Source: Bacteroidota bacterium
Lineage (GTDB): Bacteria > Bacteroidota > Ignavibacteria > Tepidaquicellales > Tepidaquicellaceae
DNA length: 64,000 nucleotides
Direction: 5' to 3'
NCBI GenBank assembly: GCA_018266835.1
Contig: JAFDZP010000002.1
Location: 1,686,791-1,750,790 of the forward strand
Positions within the stretch are counted from its first letter, which is position 1; the number at the start of each line of letters is the position of its first letter. Position numbers and translations under genes: made by a program. The notes below the pieces were generated by a model that searched no databases, had not been told where the DNA came from, and saw nothing but the letters and a program-made list of their open reading frames with translations. This document shows positions 39,124 to 47,277 of the stretch, piece by piece.

Positions 39124-40107
39124 ATGAAAAAATTCCTAAAGATTATCTATATCTTATTGCTTGTAGCTGCAATAGGATTAGTATCTGGTTACGTCTATAT
39201 GCAGAAAAAATTCCCTGCTGTAGGCGAAGCTCCCAATATAAAAATTGATATTACTGAGCAGCGTCTTGAGCGCGGTAAATATCTTTTCAGCTCAGTTGCA
39301 GGATGCGCAGACTGCCATTCGACAAGAGACTGGTCTAAATTAACAGGTCCGGTTATTCCCGGCACCGAAGGAAAAGGCGGAGAAAAATTCGATGAGACAC
39401 TCGGTTTACCCGGAACCTTTACTTCTAAAAACATCACTCCTGCAGGAATCGGCGGATGGACTGACGGTGAAATTTACAGAGCAATTACATCCGGCGTAAG
39501 CAAAGACGGCGAGCCGCTTTTCCCAATAATGCCTTATCCGAATTTTGCTAAGATGGATAAAGAAGACATTTACTCAATCATTGCTTATCTTAGAACCTTG
39601 ACTCCGATACAAAATGAAGTGCCGAAACATGAAGTGAAATTCCCTATGAGTATTATTATAAGAACAATTCCTGCACCTCCAAACCATCAGCCTATTCCTG
39701 AGAGAAGCAACACAGTTGCTTATGGAAAATATCTGGTAACTTCTGCAAGCTGCGGTGACTGCCATACTCAATCTGAAAAAGGTGTACCGATTCCCGGGAA
39801 AGAATTTGCCGGCGGAGTAGAGTTCAATGTCGGTCCCTGGGTAAATACTACTGCCAACCTTACTCCCGATATGGAAACTGGTATCGGCAAAATGACAAGA
39901 GATGACTTTATAAAAAGATTCAAAGCATGCACAACACCTGAGTATAAAAGCACAACATGGAAAGAAGGCGAGTTTAATTCAATAATGCCGTGGACTTTCC
40001 TTGGACAAATGAGTGAATCAGATCTCGGTTCAATATATGATTACTTAAGAACACTTCCTCCTGTATCAAACAAAGTAGAGAAGTTCAAGCTTCCAAGTAA
40101 GTTCTAA
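39124..40107 (+). CDS. Membrane-anchored dihaem cytochrome c
   Basis: A 327-residue electron carrier. A signal anchor (IIYILLLVAAIGLVSGYVYM) is followed by two cytochrome c domains with haem motifs CADCH and CGDCH. Candidate sixth-ligand Met residues lie in FPIMPYPNF and NSIMPWTFLG. The domains repeat one another (RGKYLFSS ... LTPIQ; YGKYLVTS ... LPPVSN), as in the cytochrome subunits of flavoprotein or quinoprotein dehydrogenases, but no dehydrogenase gene is adjacent. I start at ATG 39124 and not at the GTG codon three bases earlier. TAAATTTG at 39113-39120 resembles a -7 box, which would give an almost leaderless message. Confidence 0.88.
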   Translation: MKKFLKIIYILLLVAAIGLVSGYVYMQKKFPAVGEAPNIKIDITEQRLERGKYLFSSVAGCADCHSTRDWSKLTGPVIPGTEGKGGEKFDETLGLPGTFTSKNITPAGIGGWTDGEIYRAITSGVSKDGEPLFPIMPYPNFAKMDKEDIYSIIAYLRTLTPIQNEVPKHEVKFPMSIIIRTIPAPPNHQPIPERSNTVAYGKYLVTSASCGDCHTQSEKGVPIPGKEFAGGVEFNVGPWVNTTANLTPDMETGIGKMTRDDFIKRFKACTTPEYKSTTWKEGEFNSIMPWTFLGQMSESDLGSIYDYLRTLPPVSNKVEKFKLPSKF

Positions 40108-40124
40108 CAATATTGTAATCACAC

Positions 40125-40165
40125 ATAAAACCTCTTCTTGCGTTGCCTGCCGGGAGAGGTTTTAT
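40125..40165 (+). terminator. Terminator of the cytochrome c gene
   Basis: An 11-bp perfect stem (40125-40135 ATAAAACCTCT with 40155-40165), 19-nt loop and then TTTTT. It covers the region where a longer version of the following GNAT frame would start, which supports a later start for that gene. Confidence 0.7.
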
Positions 40166-40241
40166 TTTTTATTCCTCTTTTCCTCTTTTTTATACCCGTT
40201 TATTTGCTTTCTTCTTTTCACGCCCTGAAGTAATTTTAGTT

Positions 40242-40697
40242 ATGGAGAATAACATAAAAATTGAACCGGCTTCACTGGATAGTCTTGATGAGCTTTCTGC
40301 TCTTTTTCAGAAATACAGAATCTTTTATAAAAAGGAGCCTGATACAGAAGGCGAGAAGCAGTTCCTTAAAGAAAGGATAACCAATAAAGAATCTGTAATT
40401 TATCTTGCCAAAAGCGGCGATAGTTATATAGGATTTGTTCAGCTCTTCCCAATGTTTTCTTCAACAAGAATAACACGCTTATGGCTATTGAACGATTTAT
40501 ATGTAGAGGAAGATTACAGGAAGTCTGGCGCGGCATCGATGCTAATTGAAAAATCAAAAGAGCTTACAAGAGAAACAAATTATGCGGGGCTGATGCTTCA
40601 GACTGCAAAGACAAATACAACTGCGCAAAGTGTTTACGATAAAAATGATTTCGTGCAGGACGATAATTTTTACTCCTATTATTGGTTTAATAAATAA
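40242..40697 (+). CDS. GNAT-family N-acetyltransferase, copy 1
   Basis: A 151-residue GNAT. Core: beta strands with YIGFVQLFPMFSSTRITRLWLLNDLYVEEDYRKSGAASMLIEKS, where RKSGAA is the acetyl-CoA P-loop (RxxGxG/A). I start at ATG 40242; 33 more codons are open upstream but lie in the terminator of the cytochrome gene. The product shares WLLNDLxVE and the domain order with the gene at 40785, so the two are paralogues. The substrate is unknown. Confidence 0.82.
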   Translation: MENNIKIEPASLDSLDELSALFQKYRIFYKKEPDTEGEKQFLKERITNKESVIYLAKSGDSYIGFVQLFPMFSSTRITRLWLLNDLYVEEDYRKSGAASMLIEKSKELTRETNYAGLMLQTAKTNTTAQSVYDKNDFVQDDNFYSYYWFNK

Positions 40698-40784
40698 AAT
40701 TGAATATAATTAATACAATCAACAAAGTATAATGCTAAGGGGCAGCGGGCAGAATTTAATTTTTTAAATTTTAATGCTGAACCT

Positions 40785-41267
40785 ATGACAGAAAAAAGCG
40801 AAATAATAGAACTTGAGGAAGAATATCTTCCCGAGTTCTTCAAGCTCTTTCACAACTATAGGGTATCTCTCGGACTTCACTCAGTTCCTGTAGCTGAAGA
40901 AAAATTTTTAACCAAAAGATTTCACGACGGCGACTTCACCGTTCTGCTTGCAAGTGTAATGTACAACAGCGGAATCATTGAGTACACTGAGTATGCCGGC
41001 TTTGCAATTCTTTATCCCTTTTTCTCTACAATTCAGTTAAAGAAAATCTGGCTATTGAATGATTTATTTGTCGAAAAAAAATTCAGGCATCAGGGAATCG
41101 GAACTTTGCTTTTGGAAAACAGCATTACTCTCTCGGAAAAAACTGATTCATGCGGGCTGGTTCTGGAGACACTGATAGAAAGCTTCGGGGCGAAAAAGCT
41201 GGTTGAGAAGAGAGGTTTAATAAGAGATAATTATACATACGGATATTACAGAGAACATAAAAAATAA
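40785..41267 (+). CDS. GNAT-family N-acetyltransferase, copy 2
   Basis: A 160-residue GNAT, paralogous to the preceding gene (IWLLNDLFVEKKFRHQGIGTLLLENS; RHQGIG is the acetyl-CoA P-loop). The segment between the P-loop and the C-terminus differs (LETLIESFGAKKLVEKRGLIRDN), so the two probably act on different substrates. It is 3 nt ahead of the small ABM-like gene and likely co-transcribed with it. Confidence 0.82.
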   Translation: MTEKSEIIELEEEYLPEFFKLFHNYRVSLGLHSVPVAEEKFLTKRFHDGDFTVLLASVMYNSGIIEYTEYAGFAILYPFFSTIQLKKIWLLNDLFVEKKFRHQGIGTLLLENSITLSEKTDSCGLVLETLIESFGAKKLVEKRGLIRDNYTYGYYREHKK

Positions 41268-41270
41268 AAT

Positions 41271-41603
41271 ATGGGCTACGTCGTTATTGCTCCTTACAGA
41301 GTAAAAAAAGAAAATCAGGCGGAATTTTTTGAAGTGCTTAAAGAAAAACGAAAATACTTCCTTGAGCACGGATATATGGCGGACCGAACTCCGCTGCTGC
41401 TGCAATCAAGGCAGGATGAAGAAATATTAATTGATATCTTCGAGTGGGCAAGCGATGAACACATCGATAAAGCGCATCAGGATGAAGGCGTGAGAAAGCT
41501 CTGGACAAGAATGGATGAGCTATGGGAGAAAGGCGGATTTAAGCTCAGCACGTTGAAAGAAGCAGATATGTCGTTCCCTAATTTTATTCCCGTTGATCTA
41601 TAA
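41271..41603 (+). CDS. Small dimeric alpha/beta-barrel (ABM-like) protein
   Basis: A 110-residue protein with a ferredoxin-like pattern: VVIAPYRVKKENQAEFFEVLKEKR, then DEEILIDIFEWASDEHIDKAHQDEGVRKLW. The alternation of strands and helices and the ending of the second strand in FEWASDE resemble antibiotic-biosynthesis-monooxygenase (ABM) or DUF3291-type domains. I cannot assign a reaction; family-level similarity only. Coupled with copy 2 of GNAT (3 nt) and the PAP2 gene (5 nt). Confidence 0.65.
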   Translation: MGYVVIAPYRVKKENQAEFFEVLKEKRKYFLEHGYMADRTPLLLQSRQDEEILIDIFEWASDEHIDKAHQDEGVRKLWTRMDELWEKGGFKLSTLKEADMSFPNFIPVDL

Positions 41604-41608
41604 TTATA

Positions 41609-42397
41609 ATGAGAAAATTTGCTCAGCTTAATAAATACGTTGTAAAATATTCTGCTGCCGCTGTTTGTATTTTATTGTTAATAATGTGGCTGCTGCCGGC
41701 AGGGTATAACTCATATTCTTCCGATAGTGTCACAACAAAATTCTGGGTACTTGCATCGCTTTCCTGTAATCCTTTTGGAGTTATAATTTCCCTATTTGTT
41801 ATCCTCGCCATATTAATTTTTTCAACAAGAAAATTTATACGTGTTTACCAGTCAGTGATTATCTTTTTTCTGATTGGCGTAATGATTGTATCCACGGGAG
41901 TGTATCTTATTAATTTTATTAAGGCAAAGTATCCTGAAGCGCGTCCTTATCAGGAGTTTTTATCCTCACAAAAAGTATTACCTGAGCAGCTTGAAGAGTT
42001 TAAAAAATTAACCGATACTCAGAGAAGAATAATATTGGCAAATGATAGTTTGCTGAATAAAATGCCCGTAGGTGTTAATCCCATTGTCTATAAAATCTGG
42101 CTGCAGGAGCCGGCATTATCTTTTCCTTCCGCACATGCATTTAACTCCGCTTTCATAGGTACAGTTTATTCCTGCATATTATTTTTTACAATTACCAATA
42201 AAAAGCTCCGCTATTTTTATTTAGCTCCGTTAGTGTGGATGATATTTGTTTCGTTGTCGCGGGTAATGCTCGGCTTCCATTACAGAACGGATGTTGCATT
42301 TGGCGCAGTGATGGGATATTGTGTCGCATTAATTTTTATATATGCCGGCGCACTGAATAAAATAATTTTTTTGAACCGGGAACCCAAGAATATTTAA
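41609..42397 (+). CDS. PAP2-family membrane phosphatase
   Basis: A 262-residue membrane protein of about six helices with the three PAP2 motifs: KAKYPEARP (KX6RP), FPSAHAFN (PSGH variant) and SRVMLGFHYRTD (catalytic His and Asp). Likely substrate: lipid phosphate or undecaprenyl pyrophosphate. It differs from the PAP2 protein at 26305 in length and in having a longer loop between the second helix and motif 1. It sits in a tight gene string, 5 nt after the ABM-like gene. Confidence 0.85.
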   Translation: MRKFAQLNKYVVKYSAAAVCILLLIMWLLPAGYNSYSSDSVTTKFWVLASLSCNPFGVIISLFVILAILIFSTRKFIRVYQSVIIFFLIGVMIVSTGVYLINFIKAKYPEARPYQEFLSSQKVLPEQLEEFKKLTDTQRRIILANDSLLNKMPVGVNPIVYKIWLQEPALSFPSAHAFNSAFIGTVYSCILFFTITNKKLRYFYLAPLVWMIFVSLSRVMLGFHYRTDVAFGAVMGYCVALIFIYAGALNKIIFLNREPKNI

Positions 42398-42416
42398 TGA
42401 ATATTTAATCTGACAG

Positions 42417-43460
42417 ATGCTTCCTGATATATTTAAATCAAAATTACATTTCGAAAAAATTTATAACGAATATTTATTAAATCTTTCAAAGAAAAAAATT
42501 GATGTTAGTGATTTAGGGATTTTAATTCTTCTTTCAGCCCATGCAACGTTTAATCCTGAATTATACAGGAAAATCAATAAGCGTTTAGATTCGATTTATA
42601 AAAAACTTTCTTCTGAAATAAATGATATTCCGGATAAATTAAAGAACGATGATTATCATGTAGCGCTACAAATTCTGAAAATAGGATGGAGAAACGTTGA
42701 AAGAGTACATTTTAAAAAGTTGATTGAATTGTGGGATGTTCAGTACAATCAGCTGCGGACATTTAAACCTAGAAGAAATGCAGTTGAAAAAATTGAATCA
42801 GTTTTTAAAAAATATGATAAGAACTCGTTCAATTTTAATAAGCCGTTTTTAAAGAGAGAGTGCTTTAAAAAATGCAAATGCAACGGAATGTATGTATCGC
42901 TATTCTATAATAAATTTCCGTTTGTCCCTTATCATACATTGCTTGTTCCGGAGCAGAATAAAAATCATCCGCAGTTCCTTAAAAAAAGATTTCATTATTA
43001 CGCATCGGATTTAATAAAAAACACGGGCGGATTTGCAATCGGCTACAATTCTATCGGAGCTTTTGCTTCAGTGAACCATCTTCACTTTCAGTTATTTATA
43101 GAGAAGGAAAAAATGCCGGTTTGCAATCCAATATGGAAGCATAACGGAGGCACTAAAAAATATCCTGCCGAGTGTTTTGTATTTGGAAGTAAAGCAGCTT
43201 CATGGGAATTTATATCTATGCTTCATGACCAAAACATTCCTTACAATATTTTATATACTAAAGAAAAAACTTATATTTTTCCCGTAAATTTCCAGAAAAT
43301 TCACAAAAAAACGATATTTCCGCTTGGTTTTGCGTGGATTGAATTTTCGGGAAGCTTCATTAATGTTACTAAAAAAGATTACGATAAAATCACAGAAAAG
43401 CAGATTTTAAGAGAATTCAGGATGAATAAATTCAAAAAAAACGATAGAATAAGATTATGA
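42417..43460 (+). CDS. HIT-superfamily nucleotidyltransferase, VTC2/GDPGP-like
   Basis: A 347-residue cytoplasmic protein. The central region resembles GDP-hexose phosphorylases of the HIT superfamily: FVPYHTLLVPEQNKNHPQFL, then GYNSIGAFASVNHLHFQLFIE, where the H-L-H pair corresponds to the catalytic HIT histidine. In plant VTC2 and animal GDPGP1 the same block reads GYNSLGAFATINHLHFQ. The flanks are less clear; the N-terminal 120 residues are helical with no match I know. The bacterial relatives I recall are of the DUF4922 type. The reaction may be phosphorolysis of a GDP-sugar, but the substrate here is not established. Confidence 0.7.
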   Translation: MLPDIFKSKLHFEKIYNEYLLNLSKKKIDVSDLGILILLSAHATFNPELYRKINKRLDSIYKKLSSEINDIPDKLKNDDYHVALQILKIGWRNVERVHFKKLIELWDVQYNQLRTFKPRRNAVEKIESVFKKYDKNSFNFNKPFLKRECFKKCKCNGMYVSLFYNKFPFVPYHTLLVPEQNKNHPQFLKKRFHYYASDLIKNTGGFAIGYNSIGAFASVNHLHFQLFIEKEKMPVCNPIWKHNGGTKKYPAECFVFGSKAASWEFISMLHDQNIPYNILYTKEKTYIFPVNFQKIHKKTIFPLGFAWIEFSGSFINVTKKDYDKITEKQILREFRMNKFKKNDRIRL

Positions 43461-43518
43461 ATTTTATTAAAATCTAAAATGAAGTATGTTAAATAAAATT
43501 AGAAACGGAATAAGATAA

Positions 43519-44139
43519 ATGTTCATAACGTTTGAGGGAATTGACCTTTGCGGAAAATCTACGCAGGCAAAATTATTATTAGAGTATCTTCAGTCACAAA
43601 AGAAAAAAGTCATATACGTCCGCGAGCCGGGCGGTACAAAAATTTCGGAAAAGATAAGGCACCTTTTACTTGATAAGGACCATATTGAAATGGAATACGT
43701 AACGGAGTTTCTATTATTCTCCGCTTCGCGATATCAGCTTACAAATGAAGTCATAAAGCCGCATCTTAAAAAAGGATATATTGTAATCTGCGACAGATAT
43801 TATGATTCTTCGACTGCGTATCAGGGATTCGGCGGTAAGATAGATGTGAAAGATATAAATCAGGTAAATAAAATAGCAACTTCGGGTTTAACTCCCGACA
43901 TAACTTTTCTGTTGCACATTACTCCGCAGGAAAGTTTTAAAAGAAAAAAACTCAGGAATAAAGGGGCTGACAGAATTGAAGAGAAAGCTCTTACTTATTA
44001 CAAAAAAGTTGTAAAGGGATATATGGAAATTGCGAAGGCAAATAAAAAAAGATACAGAGTTATTGACGGGAAAAAAAATGTAAACGATATTCACTCATTT
44101 ATTGTTAACAGTATTAACACTCATAAAAGAAACCTTTAA
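43519..44139 (+). CDS. tmk: Thymidylate kinase
   Basis: A 206-residue enzyme that phosphorylates dTMP to dTDP. The P-loop is FEGIDLCGKSTQAKLL (usual form GIDGSGKST; here GIDLCGKST), followed by REPGGTKISEKIRHLLL and CDRYYDSSTAYQGFGG, the dTMP-binding DR motif. The lid region contains the Arg/Lys-rich KRKKLRNKGADRIEEK. Full length. 58 nt after the HIT gene and 52 nt before the S41 protease. Confidence 0.93.
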   Translation: MFITFEGIDLCGKSTQAKLLLEYLQSQKKKVIYVREPGGTKISEKIRHLLLDKDHIEMEYVTEFLLFSASRYQLTNEVIKPHLKKGYIVICDRYYDSSTAYQGFGGKIDVKDINQVNKIATSGLTPDITFLLHITPQESFKRKKLRNKGADRIEEKALTYYKKVVKGYMEIAKANKKRYRVIDGKKNVNDIHSFIVNSINTHKRNL

Positions 44140-44191
44140 CAACTAATAAAGTATAAGAATAAAGATTTTGCAAAAGACATTGAACAATTAC

Positions 44192-45856
44192 ATGAAAAAA
44201 ATACTAAAGCTGAAATATTTCTCCCTTCTGTTCCTCGTTGGTTTCACTATGTTTCTCGGAACAACTATGGAAAGAAGCGACGATATCTATGACAAGATAA
44301 ATAAGAACATGGACGTCTTCGGAAAAGTTTACAAAGAAGTTGCCCTCAACTATGTTGATGAAATTGATGCCGATAAATTTGTGAAGGCAGGCATTGAAGG
44401 CATGCTCGGAACGCTTGACCCGTACACAACTTACTACGATGAAAACAGCAAAGACCAGATTGACCTTATTACAGCCGGTAAATACGGAGGTATAGGAGTT
44501 ACAATCGGAGTGCGTGACAGCACGTTTACAATTACCGATGTAATGAACGGCTATGAAGCCCAGAAGAAAGGATTGAGAATCGGTGATAAAATTATTGAGC
44601 TGGACGGAAAAGATCTACGAGGAGTAAAATATGAGAGCACAAGACTGATGGTCAGAGGTCCCGTTGGCACAAACTTAAATGTAAAGATTGACAGGGAAGG
44701 CGAGATTTTAAATTTTGATTTAACGCGTCAGGAAATAATTCTGAAAGTCGTTTCTTACTATGGAATTCTTGAGCCCAGCACTGAAGGCATCGGTTATATT
44801 CGGTTAGATAGATTTACAAACAATGCTCTCTCAGAAGTTGAAAATGCAATCAAGACTTTTAAGGCCGGAGGAAATTTTAAAGGGCTCGTTCTCGATTTAA
44901 GAAATAACGGCGGGGGACTTCTTGATGCAGCCATCGGTATTCTAAATAAGCTTGTTGACAAAAACAGTCTGTTATTAATTACAAAAGGAAAAGACGCAGC
45001 TTCCGAGAAAAAATATTTTTCATCTGAAGAGCCGCTTGTTCCTAAAAATGTTCCTGTAGTTGTTTTGACAAATGAAGGTACAGCTTCTGCCTCGGAAATA
45101 GTTGCAGGTGCAGTGCAGGATCTGGACAGAGGAGTTATAGTGGGAACAAAGTCATTCGGTAAGGGACTTGTACAGCAATTCCGCGATCTGACAAATGACA
45201 AACAGATGAAAATTACGACTTCAAAATATTTTACGCCTTCAGGAAGATGGATACAGCAGAAAGATTATTTCCAGGAAAATAAGTTTGGTGTATTTTTAGA
45301 CAAAGATAAATATAATCAGAGTGAGTTTAAAACTCTTGGCGGAAGAACTGTTTATGCTAAGGGCGGTATCGCTCCCGATGTTGAAGTAAAAGTTGAAGGA
45401 CTCAGTGAAGTATATTATGCTTTGCAGTCAAAAGATATGTTCTTTAAATATGCAAATGATTATTTGAGTAAAAATCCGGGTATAAAAACATTTAAGCCGA
45501 CAGATGAAATATTTGCTGACTTCAAACAATTCATGCAAAACAAAAATTTTGAGTATGTTTCAAATGCAGATAAGAAGATTGATGAACTAAAGAAACTTAC
45601 TGAAGGACAAAATTTCAATAAGAATATTTCAGATTATCTCAGCAAAATACAGAGTGAAGTCACAACTGAAGAAGCGACTGAAATTGAAAATGCTAAAGAA
45701 GAAATAAAGAAAGCTATAACAGAAGAGATTAACAAAAGAATTATAAACGAGAAGGAGCAGATTGCAGCAACATTTGAATTTGATAAACAACTTCAGGAAG
45801 CAGTTTCAATTATAAATAATCCTGCAAGATACAATCAGCTTTTAGGAAAGTTCTAA
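44192..45856 (+). CDS. S41 C-terminal processing protease
   Basis: A 554-residue secreted or membrane-anchored protease. After a signal anchor (YFSLLFLVGFTMFLG) come an N-terminal helical domain (VGKVYKEVALNYVDEIDADKFVKAG-like), a PDZ domain (GIGVTIGVRDSTFTITDVMN ... AQKKGLRIGDKIIELDG) and the catalytic S41 core with the Ser of GTASASEI and the Lys of SFGKG, as in Tsp/CtpA. A C-terminal helical tail of about 130 residues is longer than in E. coli Tsp and is common in Bacteroidota. I start at ATG 44192; a TTG frame begins at 44168. Confidence 0.92.
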   Translation: MKKILKLKYFSLLFLVGFTMFLGTTMERSDDIYDKINKNMDVFGKVYKEVALNYVDEIDADKFVKAGIEGMLGTLDPYTTYYDENSKDQIDLITAGKYGGIGVTIGVRDSTFTITDVMNGYEAQKKGLRIGDKIIELDGKDLRGVKYESTRLMVRGPVGTNLNVKIDREGEILNFDLTRQEIILKVVSYYGILEPSTEGIGYIRLDRFTNNALSEVENAIKTFKAGGNFKGLVLDLRNNGGGLLDAAIGILNKLVDKNSLLLITKGKDAASEKKYFSSEEPLVPKNVPVVVLTNEGTASASEIVAGAVQDLDRGVIVGTKSFGKGLVQQFRDLTNDKQMKITTSKYFTPSGRWIQQKDYFQENKFGVFLDKDKYNQSEFKTLGGRTVYAKGGIAPDVEVKVEGLSEVYYALQSKDMFFKYANDYLSKNPGIKTFKPTDEIFADFKQFMQNKNFEYVSNADKKIDELKKLTEGQNFNKNISDYLSKIQSEVTTEEATEIENAKEEIKKAITEEINKRIINEKEQIAATFEFDKQLQEAVSIINNPARYNQLLGKF

Positions 45857-45873
45857 ATTTTTATATTTAATAA

Positions 45874-46995
45874 ATGAGAATAGGTATTATAGGCGGCGGT
45901 CAGCTTGCACGAATGATGATGGAATCTGCCTATAAGTACGGCTTTGAGTTTGTTGTGCTCTCCAATGAAAAAAATTCTTCTGCAGGAAAAATTACAAGTT
46001 CCGAAATTGTAGGGGATTGGAATGACTTGGAATGTTTGAAAAAATTTGCAGCCCAATGTGATGTGATTACACTTGAGAATGAATTCATAGATTATACTAA
46101 GCTTGAATATCTGGAATCGCTCGATAAAAAAGTTTATCCTTCCTCTGCTAATATTAAATTAATTCAGGACAAGTTTGTACAGAAGTCAACACTCAGTTCT
46201 TTAAATATAACCGTGGCAGATTTTATTGAAGTTGAAAGTAAAGTTGATATAAAGAATTTTGCCGCTGAATTTGGTTATCCCGTTATTATGAAGTCACGCA
46301 CAATGGGGTACGACGGCAAAGGTAATTATAAAATTGATAATGAGAATGAAATAGATGAAGCGATGAATGTTCTTGGCAAGCGCGGGCAATTGATGTGTGA
46401 GAGGTTCATCCCTTTTGAAAAAGAGATTGCAGTTCAGGCAGTCAGAAATATCAAGGGAGATTTTAAAATTTATCCCGTTGTAGAAACGATTCAGGAAAAT
46501 CATATCTGCAAAACTGTTCTTGCCTCAAAAAATTTGTTCTCAAATTTAAGAGAAAGAGTAACTACAATTACAAAGTCTATATTGAATGAATTGAATTATG
46601 TAGGAGTGATGGGAATTGAGATGTTTCTTTTAGGTGAAGATATAATTGTGAATGAGTTAGCGCCTCGCGTTCATAACTCGGGGCATTATTCAATTGAGGG
46701 ATGTTATACTTCGCAATTTGAAAATCATATCCGTGCTGTCTCGGGACTTTTAATAGGGGACACTAACTTAAAAGAAGATTCATCCGTAATGATAAATATA
46801 CTTGGAAGTTTTGACGGTAACTACCGTCTGGATTTTTTGAAAGATCTTGATTTGGAAAATAATACTTATATACACTTGTACGATAAAAATGAAAACAGAA
46901 CGGGAAGAAAGATGGGACATATAACTCTGACAGGAGAAAATCTAAATGAACTTGAATCACAGGGTAATAAAATAAGAGAACAAATTAAAATATAA
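45874..46995 (+). CDS. purK: 5-(carboxyamino)imidazole ribonucleotide synthase
   Basis: A 373-residue ATP-grasp enzyme that carboxylates AIR to N5-CAIR in purine synthesis. GIIGGGQLARMM is the N-terminal signature, YPVIMKSRTMGYDGKGNYKI the ATP-grasp core, and NELAPRVHNSGHYSIEGCYTSQFENHIRAV the C-terminal signature. The partner PurE is not in the window. The DUF2007 gene follows after 2 nt, so the pair is translated as an operon. Full length. Confidence 0.95.
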   Translation: MRIGIIGGGQLARMMMESAYKYGFEFVVLSNEKNSSAGKITSSEIVGDWNDLECLKKFAAQCDVITLENEFIDYTKLEYLESLDKKVYPSSANIKLIQDKFVQKSTLSSLNITVADFIEVESKVDIKNFAAEFGYPVIMKSRTMGYDGKGNYKIDNENEIDEAMNVLGKRGQLMCERFIPFEKEIAVQAVRNIKGDFKIYPVVETIQENHICKTVLASKNLFSNLRERVTTITKSILNELNYVGVMGIEMFLLGEDIIVNELAPRVHNSGHYSIEGCYTSQFENHIRAVSGLLIGDTNLKEDSSVMINILGSFDGNYRLDFLKDLDLENNTYIHLYDKNENRTGRKMGHITLTGENLNELESQGNKIREQIKI

Positions 46996-46997
46996 TT

Positions 46998-47255
46998 ATG
47001 GTTGAAGTGTACACAACTTATGATTCCATGGAAGCTAACTTAGTTAAGGCAAAGCTGACCGATGAAGAGATTGAATTCGCTGTAAAGGGAGATGCCGATC
47101 TTTCAATGACTATGGAATCTTTTAATACCGAACTTAGCAGAATGGCAATGAAGCAGCCGATAAAATTTTATGTCGCGGAAAAAGATGTAGAGTTTGCAAA
47201 GATTGCAATCAATACCGATAAATCAGACTTACTAAAAGATGATCTGGAATATTAA
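46998..47255 (+). CDS. DUF2007-like small signal-transduction protein
   Basis: An 85-residue cytoplasmic protein with the ferredoxin-like DUF2007 outline: VEVYTTYDSMEANLVKAKLTDEEIEFAVKGDAD, then a second beta-helix-beta unit (PIKFYVAEKDVEFAKIAI). The family is annotated as a putative signal-transducing domain; no ligand is known. Follows purK by 2 nt. A second, diverged DUF2007 gene lies at 51751. Confidence 0.72.
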   Translation: MVEVYTTYDSMEANLVKAKLTDEEIEFAVKGDADLSMTMESFNTELSRMAMKQPIKFYVAEKDVEFAKIAINTDKSDLLKDDLEY

Positions 47256-47277
47256 TTTACATTATAAAGATTATAAT

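Noticed and set aside
40143..40241. N-terminal extension of GNAT copy 1
   Set aside because: It begins inside the terminator of the cytochrome gene and has no similarity to GNATs; ATG at 40242 gives a standard start.
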